This document shows positions 26,491-36,100 of a stretch of DNA of 45,236 bases, piece by piece. The notes beneath the pieces are model-generated. The model was given only the letters and a program-made list of their open reading frames with translations, searched no databases and had not been told where the DNA came from. Origin of the DNA: Acetivibrio sp. MSJd-27 (GTDB taxonomy: Bacteria; Bacillota; Clostridia; UMGS1840; HGM11507); NCBI RefSeq assembly GCF_018918095.1, contig NZ_JAHLPV010000021.1:1-45236 (forward strand), given 5' to 3'. A program made the position numbers and the translations under genes. Positions within the stretch are counted from its first letter, which is position 1. Every line of letters begins with the position of its first letter.

Positions 26491-26519
26491 TTGACAGCCA
26501 TTTAATAATCCGATATAAT
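26491..26519 (+). promoter_or_regulatory. Consensus promoter of the fmdE-ABC locus
   Basis: TTGACA (26491-26496) and TATAAT (26514-26519) with a 17-base spacer; the predicted start is near 26526. Confidence 0.8.
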
Positions 26520-26525
26520 AAATAA

Positions 26526-26620
26526 CGTTGCGGCAAGAAGCCGCAATGATAAAGTTTTACCGTAAAAATTGTTTTGATTGAGTTAAGAAGGCTCACATTT
26601 TTTGTGATGCCTTCTTTTTG
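26526..26620 (+). promoter_or_regulatory. Structured leader with terminator before fmdE (candidate riboswitch or attenuator)
   Basis: The leader starts with the hairpin TTGCGGC-AAGAA-GCCGCAA (26528-26546), followed by 40 bases of single-stranded sequence, and ends with AAGAAGGC-TCACA...TGTGATGCCTTC-TTTTT (26586-26620), a terminator just 19 bases before the coding region. A terminator between a strong promoter and its gene suggests regulated readthrough. I do not recognise it as a known riboswitch class. Confidence 0.55.
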
Positions 26621-26638
26621 TTGAGAAAAAAGGAAAGG

Positions 26639-27175
26639 ATGAAGAGGATGAATCAAATGTTTTGGGATACCGCCAGAAAATTTCATGGTCATGAATGTCC
26701 CGGCTTGGCTATCGGTGTAAAAGCCTGCGAGGCCGCTGTAGAAAAAATGGGTGTAATGAGTTCCGAAGATGAGGAACTGGTCTGTGTGACGGAGAATGAT
26801 GCCTGTGGGGTGGACGCCGTCCAGGCAATTCTGGGCTGTTCCCTTGGAAAGGGCAATCTGCTTTATCACAGCACGGGAAAAATGGCCTTCAATTTTTTTG
26901 ACCGCCGCAGCGGAAAAAAACTTCGGATTTGCCTGAAAGCCCGCAATAGCGGCATGGAACGGAAGGCTTATATGAATTATCTGCTTCAAGCGCCTGTCGA
27001 TGAAATTTTTTCTTTCGGCGATCCGAAAATGGAGCTTCCCCCAAAAGCAGGACGCTTTCCCTCCATTCCCTGTGAGATCTGCGGAGAGGCGGCTCCGGAA
27101 CATAAAATGCGGCTTCAAGACGGCAAAAAAGTTTGTCTGGATTGTTTTCATGACTACAGCCGCGGTTGGAAATAA
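26639..27175 (+). CDS. FmdE-like protein with C-terminal zinc ribbon
   Basis: A 178-residue protein (ATG 26639; ATG 26648, MNQMFWDTARK, is equally likely) with AAGGAAAGG/AAAGGA upstream. FHGHECPGLAIGVKACEAA and ENDACGVDAVQAILGCSLGKGNL are FmdE-family motifs with conserved His and Cys; the C-terminus has CEICG...CLDCF, a TraR-like zinc ribbon. FmdE is named after formylmethanofuran dehydrogenase subunit E, but these stand-alone members have no proven function and are often near Mo/W genes. It is upstream of a BtuCD-type importer, which suggests a role in a metal or metal-cofactor pathway. Confidence 0.85.
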   Translation: MKRMNQMFWDTARKFHGHECPGLAIGVKACEAAVEKMGVMSSEDEELVCVTENDACGVDAVQAILGCSLGKGNLLYHSTGKMAFNFFDRRSGKKLRICLKARNSGMERKAYMNYLLQAPVDEIFSFGDPKMELPPKAGRFPSIPCEICGEAAPEHKMRLQDGKKVCLDCFHDYSRGWK

Positions 27176-27264
27176 AAATTTTTTCATCCCGAAAAACGCA
27201 GCCGCGCTTCGCACGCTGTTTCCTGAAACATGAAATTGCGCATGATTTCGCGCAATTTCCTATG

Positions 27265-27381
27265 TTCAATAAGGGGCTATGCCCCGTCATTCAACGTTTT
27301 AGCGGGAGATTGTACTCCCGCTGAAAAAAGTAAGTGGAGCCCGCCTTCTCACGAAGCGGGGGACGTCTTGCTTTTCGTTAT
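27265..27381 (-). repeat. Family 1 structured repeat, copy D (short form)
   Basis: ATAAC, AAGACGTCCCCCGC hairpin, central stem AGCGGGAG/CTCCCGCT (loop TACAAT), end stem GGGGC-ATA-GCCCC, TTATTGAA. It lacks the GGCACTGC stem. It is antisense to fmdE and the following lipoprotein gene, and a perfect ten-base hairpin GAAATTGCGC/GCGCAATTTC (27232-27259) lies five bases beyond its end. Confidence 0.85.
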
Positions 27382-27411
27382 AAAAATGACCTGTCAAAAG
27401 GATTTGATCTT

Positions 27412-28512
27412 ATGAAACAAACTCGAAACCTTTTTTGCCGGACGCTTCTTCTCTCGCTTCTGTTTTGCTCTCTGCTAAGCGGCTGCTCCTCCCGGAGCAC
27501 TGAAATTCCGCAAAACACTGGGCGCACGGTTGTTGATATGATGGGGCGGCAAGTTGTCCTTCCGGCTGAAATCCGCACCATCGCCTCTACAGGAAGCGCT
27601 GCCCGCCTGCTGACTTATGCCGGATGCGCGGACAAGCTTTCCGGCGTAACCGATATGGATAAAAAGAATGATATCGGAATGCCCTACACGGTAGTCAATG
27701 CCGGACATTTTGCTTCTCTTCCCTCCGTCGGAGCCGGCGGAAGCAAGGATATCTGCTATGAAGAGGAGCTTGTAAAGCTGTCTCCCGATGTAATCTTCAG
27801 CAATATGCCTTTGGAAACCGTATCTTCCCTGCAGGAAAAAACAGGAATCCCCGTCATCGGCTTGTCCTATCAAGGCATCTTTGACGAGAGTGTCTGCAAT
27901 GCAATTGATTTGGTGGGTTCCGTCATGGGGACGCAGGAAAAATGCGCGGATGTCGTCCGCTCCATGCAGCAATGGAAAGCAGACTTGGACAGAAGAACAA
28001 GAGATATTCCGGATGAAGAAAAGCCCTCCGTATATACTGGCGCGGTGAGCTTCAAAGGCCCCCATGGCTTTGAGGGCACCTATGCCAATTACCCTCCTTT
28101 CACAGCCATCCATGCGAAAAACGTGGCGGACGAAACCGGCAGGGACGGAGCGCTTAATATTGATCTGGAACAGGTGCTTATCTGGAATCCGGAACTGATT
28201 TTCTTAAATCCCTCCAATCTATATCTGGTCAATGAGGACTATTTGGAAAACAAAGCTTTCTACGAGAATCTTCAAGCCGTGAAAAACGGAAATGTTTATG
28301 CGCAGATATCTTACAACTACAATTCCACCAATATTGAATTTGCCATCGCCGATGCTTACTATGCGGGAAAAATAATGTTCCCGGAGAAATTCTCCGATAT
28401 TGACCCCGCGAAAAAGGCAGATGAAATTTTTGAAGTGATGCTGGGACAGCCTTTTTACAGCCGGCTGGAGGACGCCGGTATCGGCTTCGGAACACTTCGG
28501 ATTGGAGAATAA
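27412..28512 (+). CDS. Metal/chelate-binding lipoprotein of BtuCD-type importer (MolA-like candidate)
   Basis: A 366-residue secreted lipoprotein, start ATG 27412 with AAAGGA upstream. The lipobox SLLSGC gives the lipidated Cys near residue 25. The rest is a class III (TroA/BtuF-type) binding fold: DMMGRQVVLPAEIRTIAS at the start, LSPDVIFSNMPLETV and NPELIFLNPSNL, with a long backbone helix between the lobes. It is closest in kind to FepB/BtuF/MolA proteins, which bind iron chelates, cobalamin or molybdate/tungstate. The fmdE neighbour favours an oxyanion or metal cofactor. Four bases lie before the permease start. Confidence 0.82.
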   Translation: MKQTRNLFCRTLLLSLLFCSLLSGCSSRSTEIPQNTGRTVVDMMGRQVVLPAEIRTIASTGSAARLLTYAGCADKLSGVTDMDKKNDIGMPYTVVNAGHFASLPSVGAGGSKDICYEEELVKLSPDVIFSNMPLETVSSLQEKTGIPVIGLSYQGIFDESVCNAIDLVGSVMGTQEKCADVVRSMQQWKADLDRRTRDIPDEEKPSVYTGAVSFKGPHGFEGTYANYPPFTAIHAKNVADETGRDGALNIDLEQVLIWNPELIFLNPSNLYLVNEDYLENKAFYENLQAVKNGNVYAQISYNYNSTNIEFAIADAYYAGKIMFPEKFSDIDPAKKADEIFEVMLGQPFYSRLEDAGIGFGTLRIGE

Positions 28513-28516
28513 TCCT

Positions 28517-29563
28517 ATGACACAAAGCTATCACAACTATATCCGCAGGAAGATCTGGATCATTGGCGCTTTGGCTCTGCTTTCCATACTCACGGCTCTG
28601 CTCGCCCTGCAGACGGGATCGGCGGCTCTGTCCCTTCGCGACATTTTTTCTGCACTGTTAGGCAATGGTACGGAGAAAACGGCCGCTGTGGTTTGGAACA
28701 TCCGTATGCCGCGGATTGCCGCTGCCGCGGTAGGCGGTATCGGGCTCGCGGTAGTCGGCTGTGTGATGCAGAGCATCCTGAAAAATCCGCTGGCCTCCTC
28801 CTCTACACTGGGTGTTTCCCAAGGAGCGGCTTTCGGCGCATCCTTTGCTATCATCTGTCTTGGTGCAGGTATGCAAGGAAGCACAATGGAATCCATGACG
28901 ATTCAAAATCCGTATCTGGTTTCGATATGTGCATTTGTCAGTTCCATGTTTTCCACACTGATCGTGCTGACGCTTTCCCGTCTGCGAAAAGTATCACCGG
29001 AATCTTTAGTGCTATGCGGCGTAGCGCTCAGTTCACTGTTTTCCGGCGCAACCACCCTGCTGCAATATTTCGCGGATGATGTAAAATTGTCCGCCGTCGT
29101 GTTTTGGACCTTTGGCGATCTGGGTAGGGCGTCCTGGAAGGAGGTCGGCATGATGGCTGCAGTGGTTCTTCTGGCTCTCGTCTATTTTTATTGGAACCGC
29201 TGGAACTATAATGCCTTGCAAAGCGGTGAACACACTGCTAAAGGTCTGGGTGTCAATGTGGATTCCATGCGGATTGTGGGAATGCTTATCTGTTCTCTGA
29301 CCGCATCTGTTATCGTGTCCTTTGTGGGAATCATCAATTTTATCGGACTGATTGCTCCCCACCTGGTACGTCGTTTTGTTGGAAGCGATTACCGTTATCT
29401 AATACCTGCCTCCGCACTGGCTGGCGCCCTCCTTCTGCTGGTGAGCGACACTGCCGCCCGCCTTGTCATCTCTCCGGTAATCCTGCCCATCGGGGCAATC
29501 ACTTCTTTCTGCGGTGCCCCTTTGTTTCTCTATATACTATTCAAGGGAGTGGGAAAAAAATGA
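28517..29563 (+). CDS. FecCD/BtuC-type permease
   Basis: A 348-residue membrane protein with about 9-10 transmembrane helices. The start at ATG 28517 follows GGAGAATAATCCT. Family landmarks are MPRIAAAAVGGIGLAVVGCVMQ, NPLASSSTLGVSQGAAFGA, and FIGLIAPHLVRRFVGSDYR (the L-loop that docks the ATPase). It imports the ligand of the upstream lipoprotein. Its last bases overlap the ATPase start. Confidence 0.93.
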   Translation: MTQSYHNYIRRKIWIIGALALLSILTALLALQTGSAALSLRDIFSALLGNGTEKTAAVVWNIRMPRIAAAAVGGIGLAVVGCVMQSILKNPLASSSTLGVSQGAAFGASFAIICLGAGMQGSTMESMTIQNPYLVSICAFVSSMFSTLIVLTLSRLRKVSPESLVLCGVALSSLFSGATTLLQYFADDVKLSAVVFWTFGDLGRASWKEVGMMAAVVLLALVYFYWNRWNYNALQSGEHTAKGLGVNVDSMRIVGMLICSLTASVIVSFVGIINFIGLIAPHLVRRFVGSDYRYLIPASALAGALLLLVSDTAARLVISPVILPIGAITSFCGAPLFLYILFKGVGKK

Positions 29564-30324
29564 TTCGCACGCAACACTTGGAATTTGCTTATCAGCCAGA
29601 CAAAAAAATATTGGATGATATCTGCTTTCAAGCGGAAGCTGGCTCCTGCACTGCTATCTTAGGAAATAACGGTGCGGGAAAGAGCACGCTTTTGAAATGC
29701 CTGAACCATATTCTTGTTCCAAAGAGCGGAACCGTCTATTTAAACGGCAGGGATCTGCAGCCAATGCGGCGCGGAGAAATCGCCCGCAGCATTGCCTATG
29801 TGGCCCAGCATGCGGAAACCGCTCGGTTCACCGTCTATGACACCGTTCTTTTGGGGCGGAAACCCTATATCAAGGTCAATCCCACATCGCAGGACTATGC
29901 GCTTGTGGAATCCATTTTAAGCCGGATGGCACTTTCTTCCATGGCTCTGTCCTATATCGATGAACTAAGCGGCGGGGAATTGCAAAAGGTCATGCTGGCA
30001 AGAGCGCTTGCACAACAGCCGAAGGTTCTCCTGCTGGATGAACCCACCAGCAGCCTGGATCTGAAAAATCAATATGAAACCCTCAAGCTGGTTAAAAAAA
30101 TGGCGGAAGAAGAAAAGTTCTGTGTGATTATGGTAATCCACGACTTAAATCTGGCGCTGCGCTATTGTGACAAATTTGTATTTTTAAAGAATAACCGGGT
30201 TTTCTGTCACGGCGGACTCGACTGTATCACCTCTGAGGTAATCGGTCAGGTCTACAGTATCCCAGCGGTTATCTGGCAATTTAACGACATACCGGTCGTC
30301 GTGCCGCTTCCAGAAAAACAATAA
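29560..30324 (+). CDS. ABC transporter ATPase (FepC/BtuD type)
   Basis: A 254-residue ATPase starting at ATG 29560, overlapping the permease stop (ATGA). Walker A GNNGAGKST, signature LSGGELQKVMLARALAQ, Walker B VLLLDEPTSSLD, and H-loop MVIHDLNLALRY. It drives the same importer. A hairpin terminator follows. Confidence 0.95.
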   Translation: MIRTQHLEFAYQPDKKILDDICFQAEAGSCTAILGNNGAGKSTLLKCLNHILVPKSGTVYLNGRDLQPMRRGEIARSIAYVAQHAETARFTVYDTVLLGRKPYIKVNPTSQDYALVESILSRMALSSMALSYIDELSGGELQKVMLARALAQQPKVLLLDEPTSSLDLKNQYETLKLVKKMAEEEKFCVIMVIHDLNLALRYCDKFVFLKNNRVFCHGGLDCITSEVIGQVYSIPAVIWQFNDIPVVVPLPEKQ

Positions 30325-30325
30325 C

Positions 30326-30364
30326 GGCGGAGTCGTCATTTCAAACGATCCGCCGCTTCTTTTT
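30326..30364 (+). terminator. Terminator of the metal importer locus
   Basis: GGCGGA-TCGT and ACGA-TCCGCC pair (one bulge) around an eight-base loop, followed by TTCTTTTT. Confidence 0.75.
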
Positions 30365-30377
30365 CAGTATGAAAAAA

Positions 30378-30495
<118 letters not shown>

Positions 30496-30501
30496 TATTA
30501 T

Positions 30502-30529
30502 ATTATATCATAAATAAAAAATATGTCAA
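30502..30529 (-). promoter_or_regulatory. 5S rRNA promoter
   Basis: Minus-strand TTGACA (30524-30529) and TATAAT (30502-30507), 16-base spacer, seven bases before the 5S start. The upstream edge touches family 2 copy I. Confidence 0.75.
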
Positions 30530-30532
30530 GTC

Positions 30533-30706
30533 AGACTGTCGAAAAACTTCGGTCTACCGCAAGCAATAACCGAGAAAAGATAGAAAGAAAAGAAATAGAC
30601 TGAATGAATTTCACTATGCAAAATGCCAATGGCTCCATCGAGGAACCATTGGTATTGCTTGCTTTTCGCAGCCTGCGATTCAGCTTGTCGATAAAGTCGA
30701 CAAGCT
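30533..30706 (+). repeat. Family 2 repeat, copy I
   Basis: About 174 bases, the inverted partner of copy H (19395-19565). It starts AGACTGTCG, has GAGAAAAGATAGAAAGAAAA, a weaker central hairpin AATGCCAATGG/CCATTGGTATT, TTTCGCAGCC, and ends with the palindrome CTTGTCGA-TAAAG-TCGACAAG. It lies between 5S rRNA and the EamA gene, one base from the latter's stop codon. Confidence 0.8.
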
Positions 30707-30707
30707 G

Positions 30708-31610
30708 TTATAATGTAGTATTATTATCTGTTCTTTTATGGATAGAAATCACCAGTACCCCTGCAAAAATCAGTATGCAGCCCGCAATTTTTGTGACGGA
30801 TAACGTTTCTCCCAGAAGAATCCAGCCAAACAGAACACTGGTCATCGGTTCAAAGGTACTGAGAATCGCCGCAGCAGAGGCTCCCACATGTTTGATTCCA
30901 AGCTGAACCAGGCAGAGTGCCACAACGCTGCACAGGATAGAAAAGACGGCGGAAAGAATCCAGGCCTTTGGCGTTAATGACGAAATGTTCAGATTCCCGG
31001 ATAAACTCCCTGCAAAAAACATCCAAAGTGCCGCTGTCGCTGCCAGATAAAAGGTCAGCTTAAACGGATTCATGTGGGAAAGCCCGCTCTTATCCAAATA
31101 GATCATATAAAAGGCGTAGGTAGCGCCGGATGCCAGAGCAACGGCAATCCCCAAAGCCAGGTTCCCCGTGCCATTCTTCTTCGGTCCGAAAACAAAACAC
31201 ACAATCCCCGCACAAGCCAGAACCAGCGCCGCGGCTTTTTTCAAAGTCAATTTTTCACGGAAGAATACCGCGCATCCCAAGGTGACAAATACCGGATAAA
31301 CAAAGTGCAGCGTTGTGGCTATCCCAACGTCAATCAGGGAAAGAGCCAGATTCAAGAGCAGATTTGTCAGTGTCATCCCCACTGTTCCCAAAATCAAAAT
31401 TTGACAGAGTTCTTTCTTGTTCAGCCGAAAGGATATCTTTTTCACCCACAGAATAAGCAAAAAAATTGGAAGGCAGATCGTGTTGCGCAAAAAAGTCAGC
31501 ATGACAGGATTTCCCCCGCCCTCCCCATAGATCATGGGTGCAAGTGTAAAGGCAAATCCAAATGTCATTGCTGAGAGTATGGTCAACAACATCCCTTTTG
31601 TTCTGTGCAT
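30708..31610 (-). CDS. EamA/DMT-family transporter
   Basis: A 300-residue integral membrane protein with about ten transmembrane helices in two EamA repeats. The start is ATG 31610 (MHRTKGMLLT) after AAAGGGGAACGGAAAT. Repeat 1 has FTLAPMIYGEGGGNPVMLTF...LRN, repeat 2 FEPMTSVLFGWILLGETLS, the standard family motifs. It probably exports a metabolite or amino acid. It is downstream of recA on the same strand with repeat copy E between. Confidence 0.9.
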   Translation of the reverse strand: MHRTKGMLLTILSAMTFGFAFTLAPMIYGEGGGNPVMLTFLRNTICLPIFLLILWVKKISFRLNKKELCQILILGTVGMTLTNLLLNLALSLIDVGIATTLHFVYPVFVTLGCAVFFREKLTLKKAAALVLACAGIVCFVFGPKKNGTGNLALGIAVALASGATYAFYMIYLDKSGLSHMNPFKLTFYLAATAALWMFFAGSLSGNLNISSLTPKAWILSAVFSILCSVVALCLVQLGIKHVGASAAAILSTFEPMTSVLFGWILLGETLSVTKIAGCILIFAGVLVISIHKRTDNNTTL

Positions 31611-31696
31611 ATTTCCGTTCCCCTTTCCCGTATAATGGAGCATTCACACAAAAATAGGCACGGCTTTCCGCATCAAATGCAATATCCGTACCTATT

Positions 31697-31810
31697 TTCA
31701 ATAGAGGCGAAGCCTCGTCATTCAACGTTTTCAGTGGGAGATTGCACTCCCACTGAAAAAATGAAGTGGAACCCGCCGCCTCTAAGGCGGCGACATCTTA
31801 ATTTAGTTAT
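31697..31810 (-). repeat. Family 1 structured repeat, copy E (short form)
   Basis: It begins ATAAC eight bases after the recA stop. Central stem AGTGGGAG/CTCCCACT (loop TGCAAT) and end stem GAGGC-TTC-GCCTC are both compensatory variants of copies A-D. Its CTATTGAA end runs straight into a hairpin AAAATAGG-ACGG/CCGT-CCTATTTT (31651-31698). Confidence 0.85.
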
Positions 31811-31817
31811 ATTGTCC

Positions 31818-32834
31818 TTATTTTTCTTCCGATTCCGCGGTTTCACCGATTCCGTGCGCCGCTTTCACCTTAGCCTCAATCTCGGCAAACAGCTCGGGAT
31901 TCTCGGCCAAATATTTTTTCGCATTTTCCCGGCCCTGTCCCAGTTTCTCCTCGCCATAGTTGAACCATGCGCCACTTTTGTTGACGATATTGTCTTCCAC
32001 AGCGATATCCAGCACACAGCCGTATTTGGAAACACCCTCCCCGAACATCATATCAAATTCAGCCGTTTTAAAAGGCGGAGCCATCTTATTTTTCACAAAT
32101 TTAACTTTCGTACGGCTTCCGATAATGTCCGAACCGTTTTTGATTGCTTCCCCCTTGCGCACTTCAATCCGCATGGAAGCATAAAACTTCAAGGCGCGGC
32201 CGCCCGTTGTCGTCTCCGGATTTCCGAACATGACGCCAACTTTCTCACGGATCTGGTTGATGAATACAACGGTCGTTTTTGATTTATTCACAATACCGGT
32301 CAGTTTCCGGAGTGCCTGTGACATCAGTCTCGCATGCAGTCCCACGTGAGAATCCCCCATCTCGCCGTCAATCTCCGCTTTGGGAACCAGTGCGGCAACG
32401 GAATCGACCACAACGACATCGATGGCGTTGCTTCGCACCAGAGACTCCACGATCTCCAAAGCCTGTTCCCCGGTGTCCGGCTGGGAGATGATCAATTCAT
32501 CAATATCTACCCCAAGCTTTTCCGCATAATTGGGATCCAGAGCATGCTCCGCGTCGATGAAGGCCACCTCACCGCCGTTTTTCTGCGCCTCCGCAATAAT
32601 ATGCAGGGAAACCGTCGTCTTACCAGAAGATTCCGGCCCGTATATTTCGATAATCCTGCCCCGTGGAACACCGCCGATCCCTGAAGCGATATCTACTGCC
32701 ATAATCCCTGTAGAAAGAGCATCTACCCTCATTTGAGCCCGGTCGCCCAAACGCATGACAGCCCCTTTTCCGTAATTTTTTTCTATCTGCGCCATAGCCG
32801 CGGCAATGGCCTTCTTTTTATCATTATTATCCAA
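31818..32834 (-). CDS. recA: Recombinase RecA
   Basis: A 338-residue recombinase for strand exchange and SOS induction. The start is a TTG (32834; [10 protein letters not shown] as first codons read Met), supported by AAAGGGGCGG eight bases upstream and by the usual RecA N-terminus; no upstream ATG exists in frame. Walker [10 protein letters not shown], Walker [13 protein letters not shown], and the L2-region [20 protein letters not shown] are all intact. It ends with an acidic tail (ESEEK). Confidence 0.98.
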   Translation of the reverse strand: MDNNDKKKAIAAAMAQIEKNYGKGAVMRLGDRAQMRVDALSTGIMAVDIASGIGGVPRGRIIEIYGPESSGKTTVSLHIIAEAQKNGGEVAFIDAEHALDPNYAEKLGVDIDELIISQPDTGEQALEIVESLVRSNAIDVVVVDSVAALVPKAEIDGEMGDSHVGLHARLMSQALRKLTGIVNKSKTTVVFINQIREKVGVMFGNPETTTGGRALKFYASMRIEVRKGEAIKNGSDIIGSRTKVKFVKNKMAPPFKTAEFDMMFGEGVSKYGCVLDIAVEDNIVNKSGAWFNYGEEKLGQGRENAKKYLAENPELFAEIEAKVKAAHGIGETAESEEK

Positions 32835-32976
32835 ATGATCCGCCCCTTTTCCTTTATCATTTTATGAGGTTATCTATCATGCAACAATGAAGATGGCAGT
32901 TTGTCATCGGAATATTGCATTTCAATGTTCTTAAGAAACTCTTGGCATTTTTAATGCCTTAGAGATTCGTGAGGTT

Positions 32977-33029
32977 ATTATAACATATTACATTTCAAAT
33001 AGCAAGCATTTTTTACGAACATTTGTTTA
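32977..33029 (-). promoter_or_regulatory. recA promoter with an SOS-like box
   Basis: Minus-strand TTGCTA (33000-33005) and TATAAT (32977-32982) are 17 bases apart. Just upstream is CGAACATTTGTTTA (33016-33029), matching the Gram-positive LexA box CGAAC-N4-GTTCG except at the last two positions. The leader to the TTG start is about 135 bases. Confidence 0.6.
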
Positions 33030-33098
33030 TATGACTGAGAATTCATTTCGTTTTCTTCTCGCTCCCAATGTTCAGACAATAAATTTATGCTTAAGGCA

Positions 33099-33127
33099 TT
33101 GACAAATGCTGTTTTTTCCGATACTTT
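33099..33127 (+). promoter_or_regulatory. Promoter of the SLH protein gene
   Basis: TTGACA (33099-33104) and TACTTT (33122-33127), 17-base spacer; leader of about 55 bases. Confidence 0.6.
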
Positions 33128-33187
33128 AAACCTTAGAGGATTTAAATTTTTAGGGAAAACAAATAAAATAAAAAAGGAAGATGTATC

Positions 33188-36100
33188 ATGAAGAAGAAAG
33201 CGCTTTCTCTGCTTCTGGCTTTTGTGCTGTCTGCTGCGGCTTCGCTGACCGCGGAAGTTTCCGCAAAGGAAACCATTCTTTTCTCCGAGTCTTTTGAAAC
33301 AGACTTTTCCGATTTGCCGCCCGGATGGAATTATTACAGTGTTTCCACCACTGCGGAAAATATAAAAGCAGACAGGGAGTATGCTTCCGACGGACAGCAA
33401 GGTCTCCGTCTGACCAAAACGGTGGACACTGTCCCGGCGGGAATTTCCTGCAGTAAAATAACGGCAGAGCCGGGTAAAACTTACACGGCACAGACCGATG
33501 TCTATCTGCACAGCGGATCCTGCTCCCTCTATCTGAAATTTCACGACGGTGCCGGAAAGGAAGTCGGCACAAAATCGGTTTCCGCCGTCTCCGCAGGCAA
33601 TTGGGAGGAGCTGTCTGTCTCCATGGAGGCTCCAGAAAATACCGCTTTTACATTTGTTATTCTATATATCAATAAGGCTTCCCTGGGAGACGCAACTTTT
33701 GACCGTGTCCGGCTTATGGAATTGTCTCAGAGCACGGTTCTCCAAAACGATCCGGTAAACAGCAGACTGGTTGTTCCCTCCGATTCCGCCTTGACTTATC
33801 CTGCCTATAACGAGCAGGGAGACAAACTGTCTGATTTTTCCCATGCGGGATTTTACGCGGGAGCAGTGGAGCTTCCAGTCACCGAAAATTTGCCTGTGGC
33901 GGTCACCGTTTCTCCGTCTGCTGACGCCAGCGGGGATGACAGAATCAGGCTTCAGAATATTATCAATGAGACGGCCGCGGCGGCGGACCCCTCCAAGATG
34001 ACCGTCATCAAGCTGGAACCCGGCCGTTACAACATCAGTGCTCCCGGTATCACATTAAAAAGCGGCATTGTTCTCTCCGGATCCGGCCAGGGTCCCAACG
34101 GCACGGTTCTCTATGCCTCCAGCGCCCAACAGTACTCCGCGGTAAAGCCTGCGGGTTCCGCACTCAAAAAAACGGGCGCTGATATCAACATCATAGACAA
34201 TTATGTGAAGGCCGGCAGCAATATCCTCCATGTGGAGGATTCCTCCTCTCTGCAGGCAGGCGATCTCATCACCATCGTCCACCCTTCCCCAGCGGAATGG
34301 TGCAAGGGAATGGAGATGTCGGCAATCCGTAATGTATACGGTGATGATACCTCCTGGGGAGAGGGCAAGGTGGATATGTCCACCGAGCGAACCATCCAAT
34401 CCATACAGGGCAACCAAATCACACTGGATTTTCCTCTTTTTGTTCCTCTGAATAAATCCTATGCGCAATCCTATCTCTATAAAACAGACGAGTCCGGACG
34501 CATTGAAAATTTCGGCGTGGAAAATCTGCGGATCGAATCCTATTATAACGGAAATCCGGACGATGAAGCGCACGCCAGCGCGGCAGTCAATATCTCCTAT
34601 GCCAAAAACGGTTTTATCCGAAATGTCAGCGCGAAATATTTCGTGTTAAATGCGGTGGCATGCGGCAGAAACAGCAAACAGATCACGGTGCAGAACTGCT
34701 CTTCCCTCCAGCCGGTCTCCCAAATGGCAGGCAGCCGCCGTTACTCCTTCGCCTGTTCTACCTCCGCCCAGCAGATTCTGATCACCGGCTGTTATTCCTA
34801 TGACGGAAGGCACGATTTTGAAGCCAGTTATCCCGCCACGGGCCCCCTCGTCTATCTGGACAATATCGCAGACTCCTCCAATACCGCAAGTGAAACCCAC
34901 GGAACCTGGTCAACCGGTCTGCTCTATGACAACCTCTATCAGGTCGGTGCTGGGAGCAAGGGCTTCATTGCCATGGCCAACCGGGGGGTTTACGGAACAA
35001 AGCTCAGCCAAGGGTGGAGCGCCGCGGGATGCGTAGCTTGGAACTGTCTAAGTTCAACCATCATCGCCCATAAACCGCCCCTCTCCTACCAGAATTTTAT
35101 GATTGGCACCTGGGGCGTCTATCAGGATTCTGCCTCCCAGGCAATGAAAAATGCAAATCTCCGCTCTTATCAGGGGATCTACCGCACCGACAGCGTTTAC
35201 ACGGCAGACTCCTCCTATTTTGAAACAAACAGCAATACCCCCTTTGCAGGCGACGCCTATCGGGAAGCGGAATCCAATCCAGTGGAGCCGAGAAGCTTGT
35301 ACAAAGCACAGCTGGCACAGCGGATGACCGGCGATTACCGAAACGTCCGTCCCAACGCTCCCATTCTGCTCACTCCAAGAGCAGAGGAAGAGCTGACCGG
35401 AACCGTAATAAAGCTGAATGGTATTTATCAAAAAGGTGCTTCCGCCGTCACGGTTTATATCGATGATGAACCGCACCAAGCGGTTTTGCAGGAGGATGAC
35501 AACACCTTCCAACTCTCGCTTCCCCTTTCACAGGGATGGCACAAGGTCTATTCCACCCAAACCGTTGACGGGCTGGAAAGCACCAAAAGTGCCGACCGCT
35601 TTGTCAAACTGGGAGACAGCGGGGAAGATTATACCACATCAAGCAGTTATCCGCGGGAGAAAACCTCTCTTATTGCTAACGACCCGCGTTTTTCCTTTGA
35701 CCGCCTGGGCAGCACGCCGGAGACGCTGACTGTCTCCGCCCCGCAGGAACCGCTTTATGAGGGCGTTCCTTTCGATTTGACACAATTGTCTCTGAACGCG
35801 GCGGACAAATCCGGAAATCCGGTTCTTCTCACCGCTGCACAGAAAGCGTCTGTCACATGGCAGCTCTCCTCCGAAAGTGAAATTACGGCTGGGAAGATCA
35901 CTTTGCAAAACGGTGTTCTGACCGTATCGGAGGATGCCTTGAAAGACGGAGAGGAAAAAAAGCTTTTCATTACCGCATCGCTTTCCGATAGCGAAGCCGG
36001 AAAGCCGGTTGTCTCGCCCGAGATTACATTGCGTGTGCGTCAGCGATCCAAATGCGCAAAGCTGACCGTGGAGAATGCACCAGACGGCGCTTCCTACCGC

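Noticed and set aside
26435-27214. 259-codon minus-strand frame over fmdE
   Set aside because: It is antisense to a gene with strong FmdE motifs, promoter and ribosome-binding site; no family resemblance of its own.
34055-35512. Long minus-strand frames inside the SLH gene
   Set aside because: Shadow frames of a GC-rich gene; no ribosome-binding sites or motifs.
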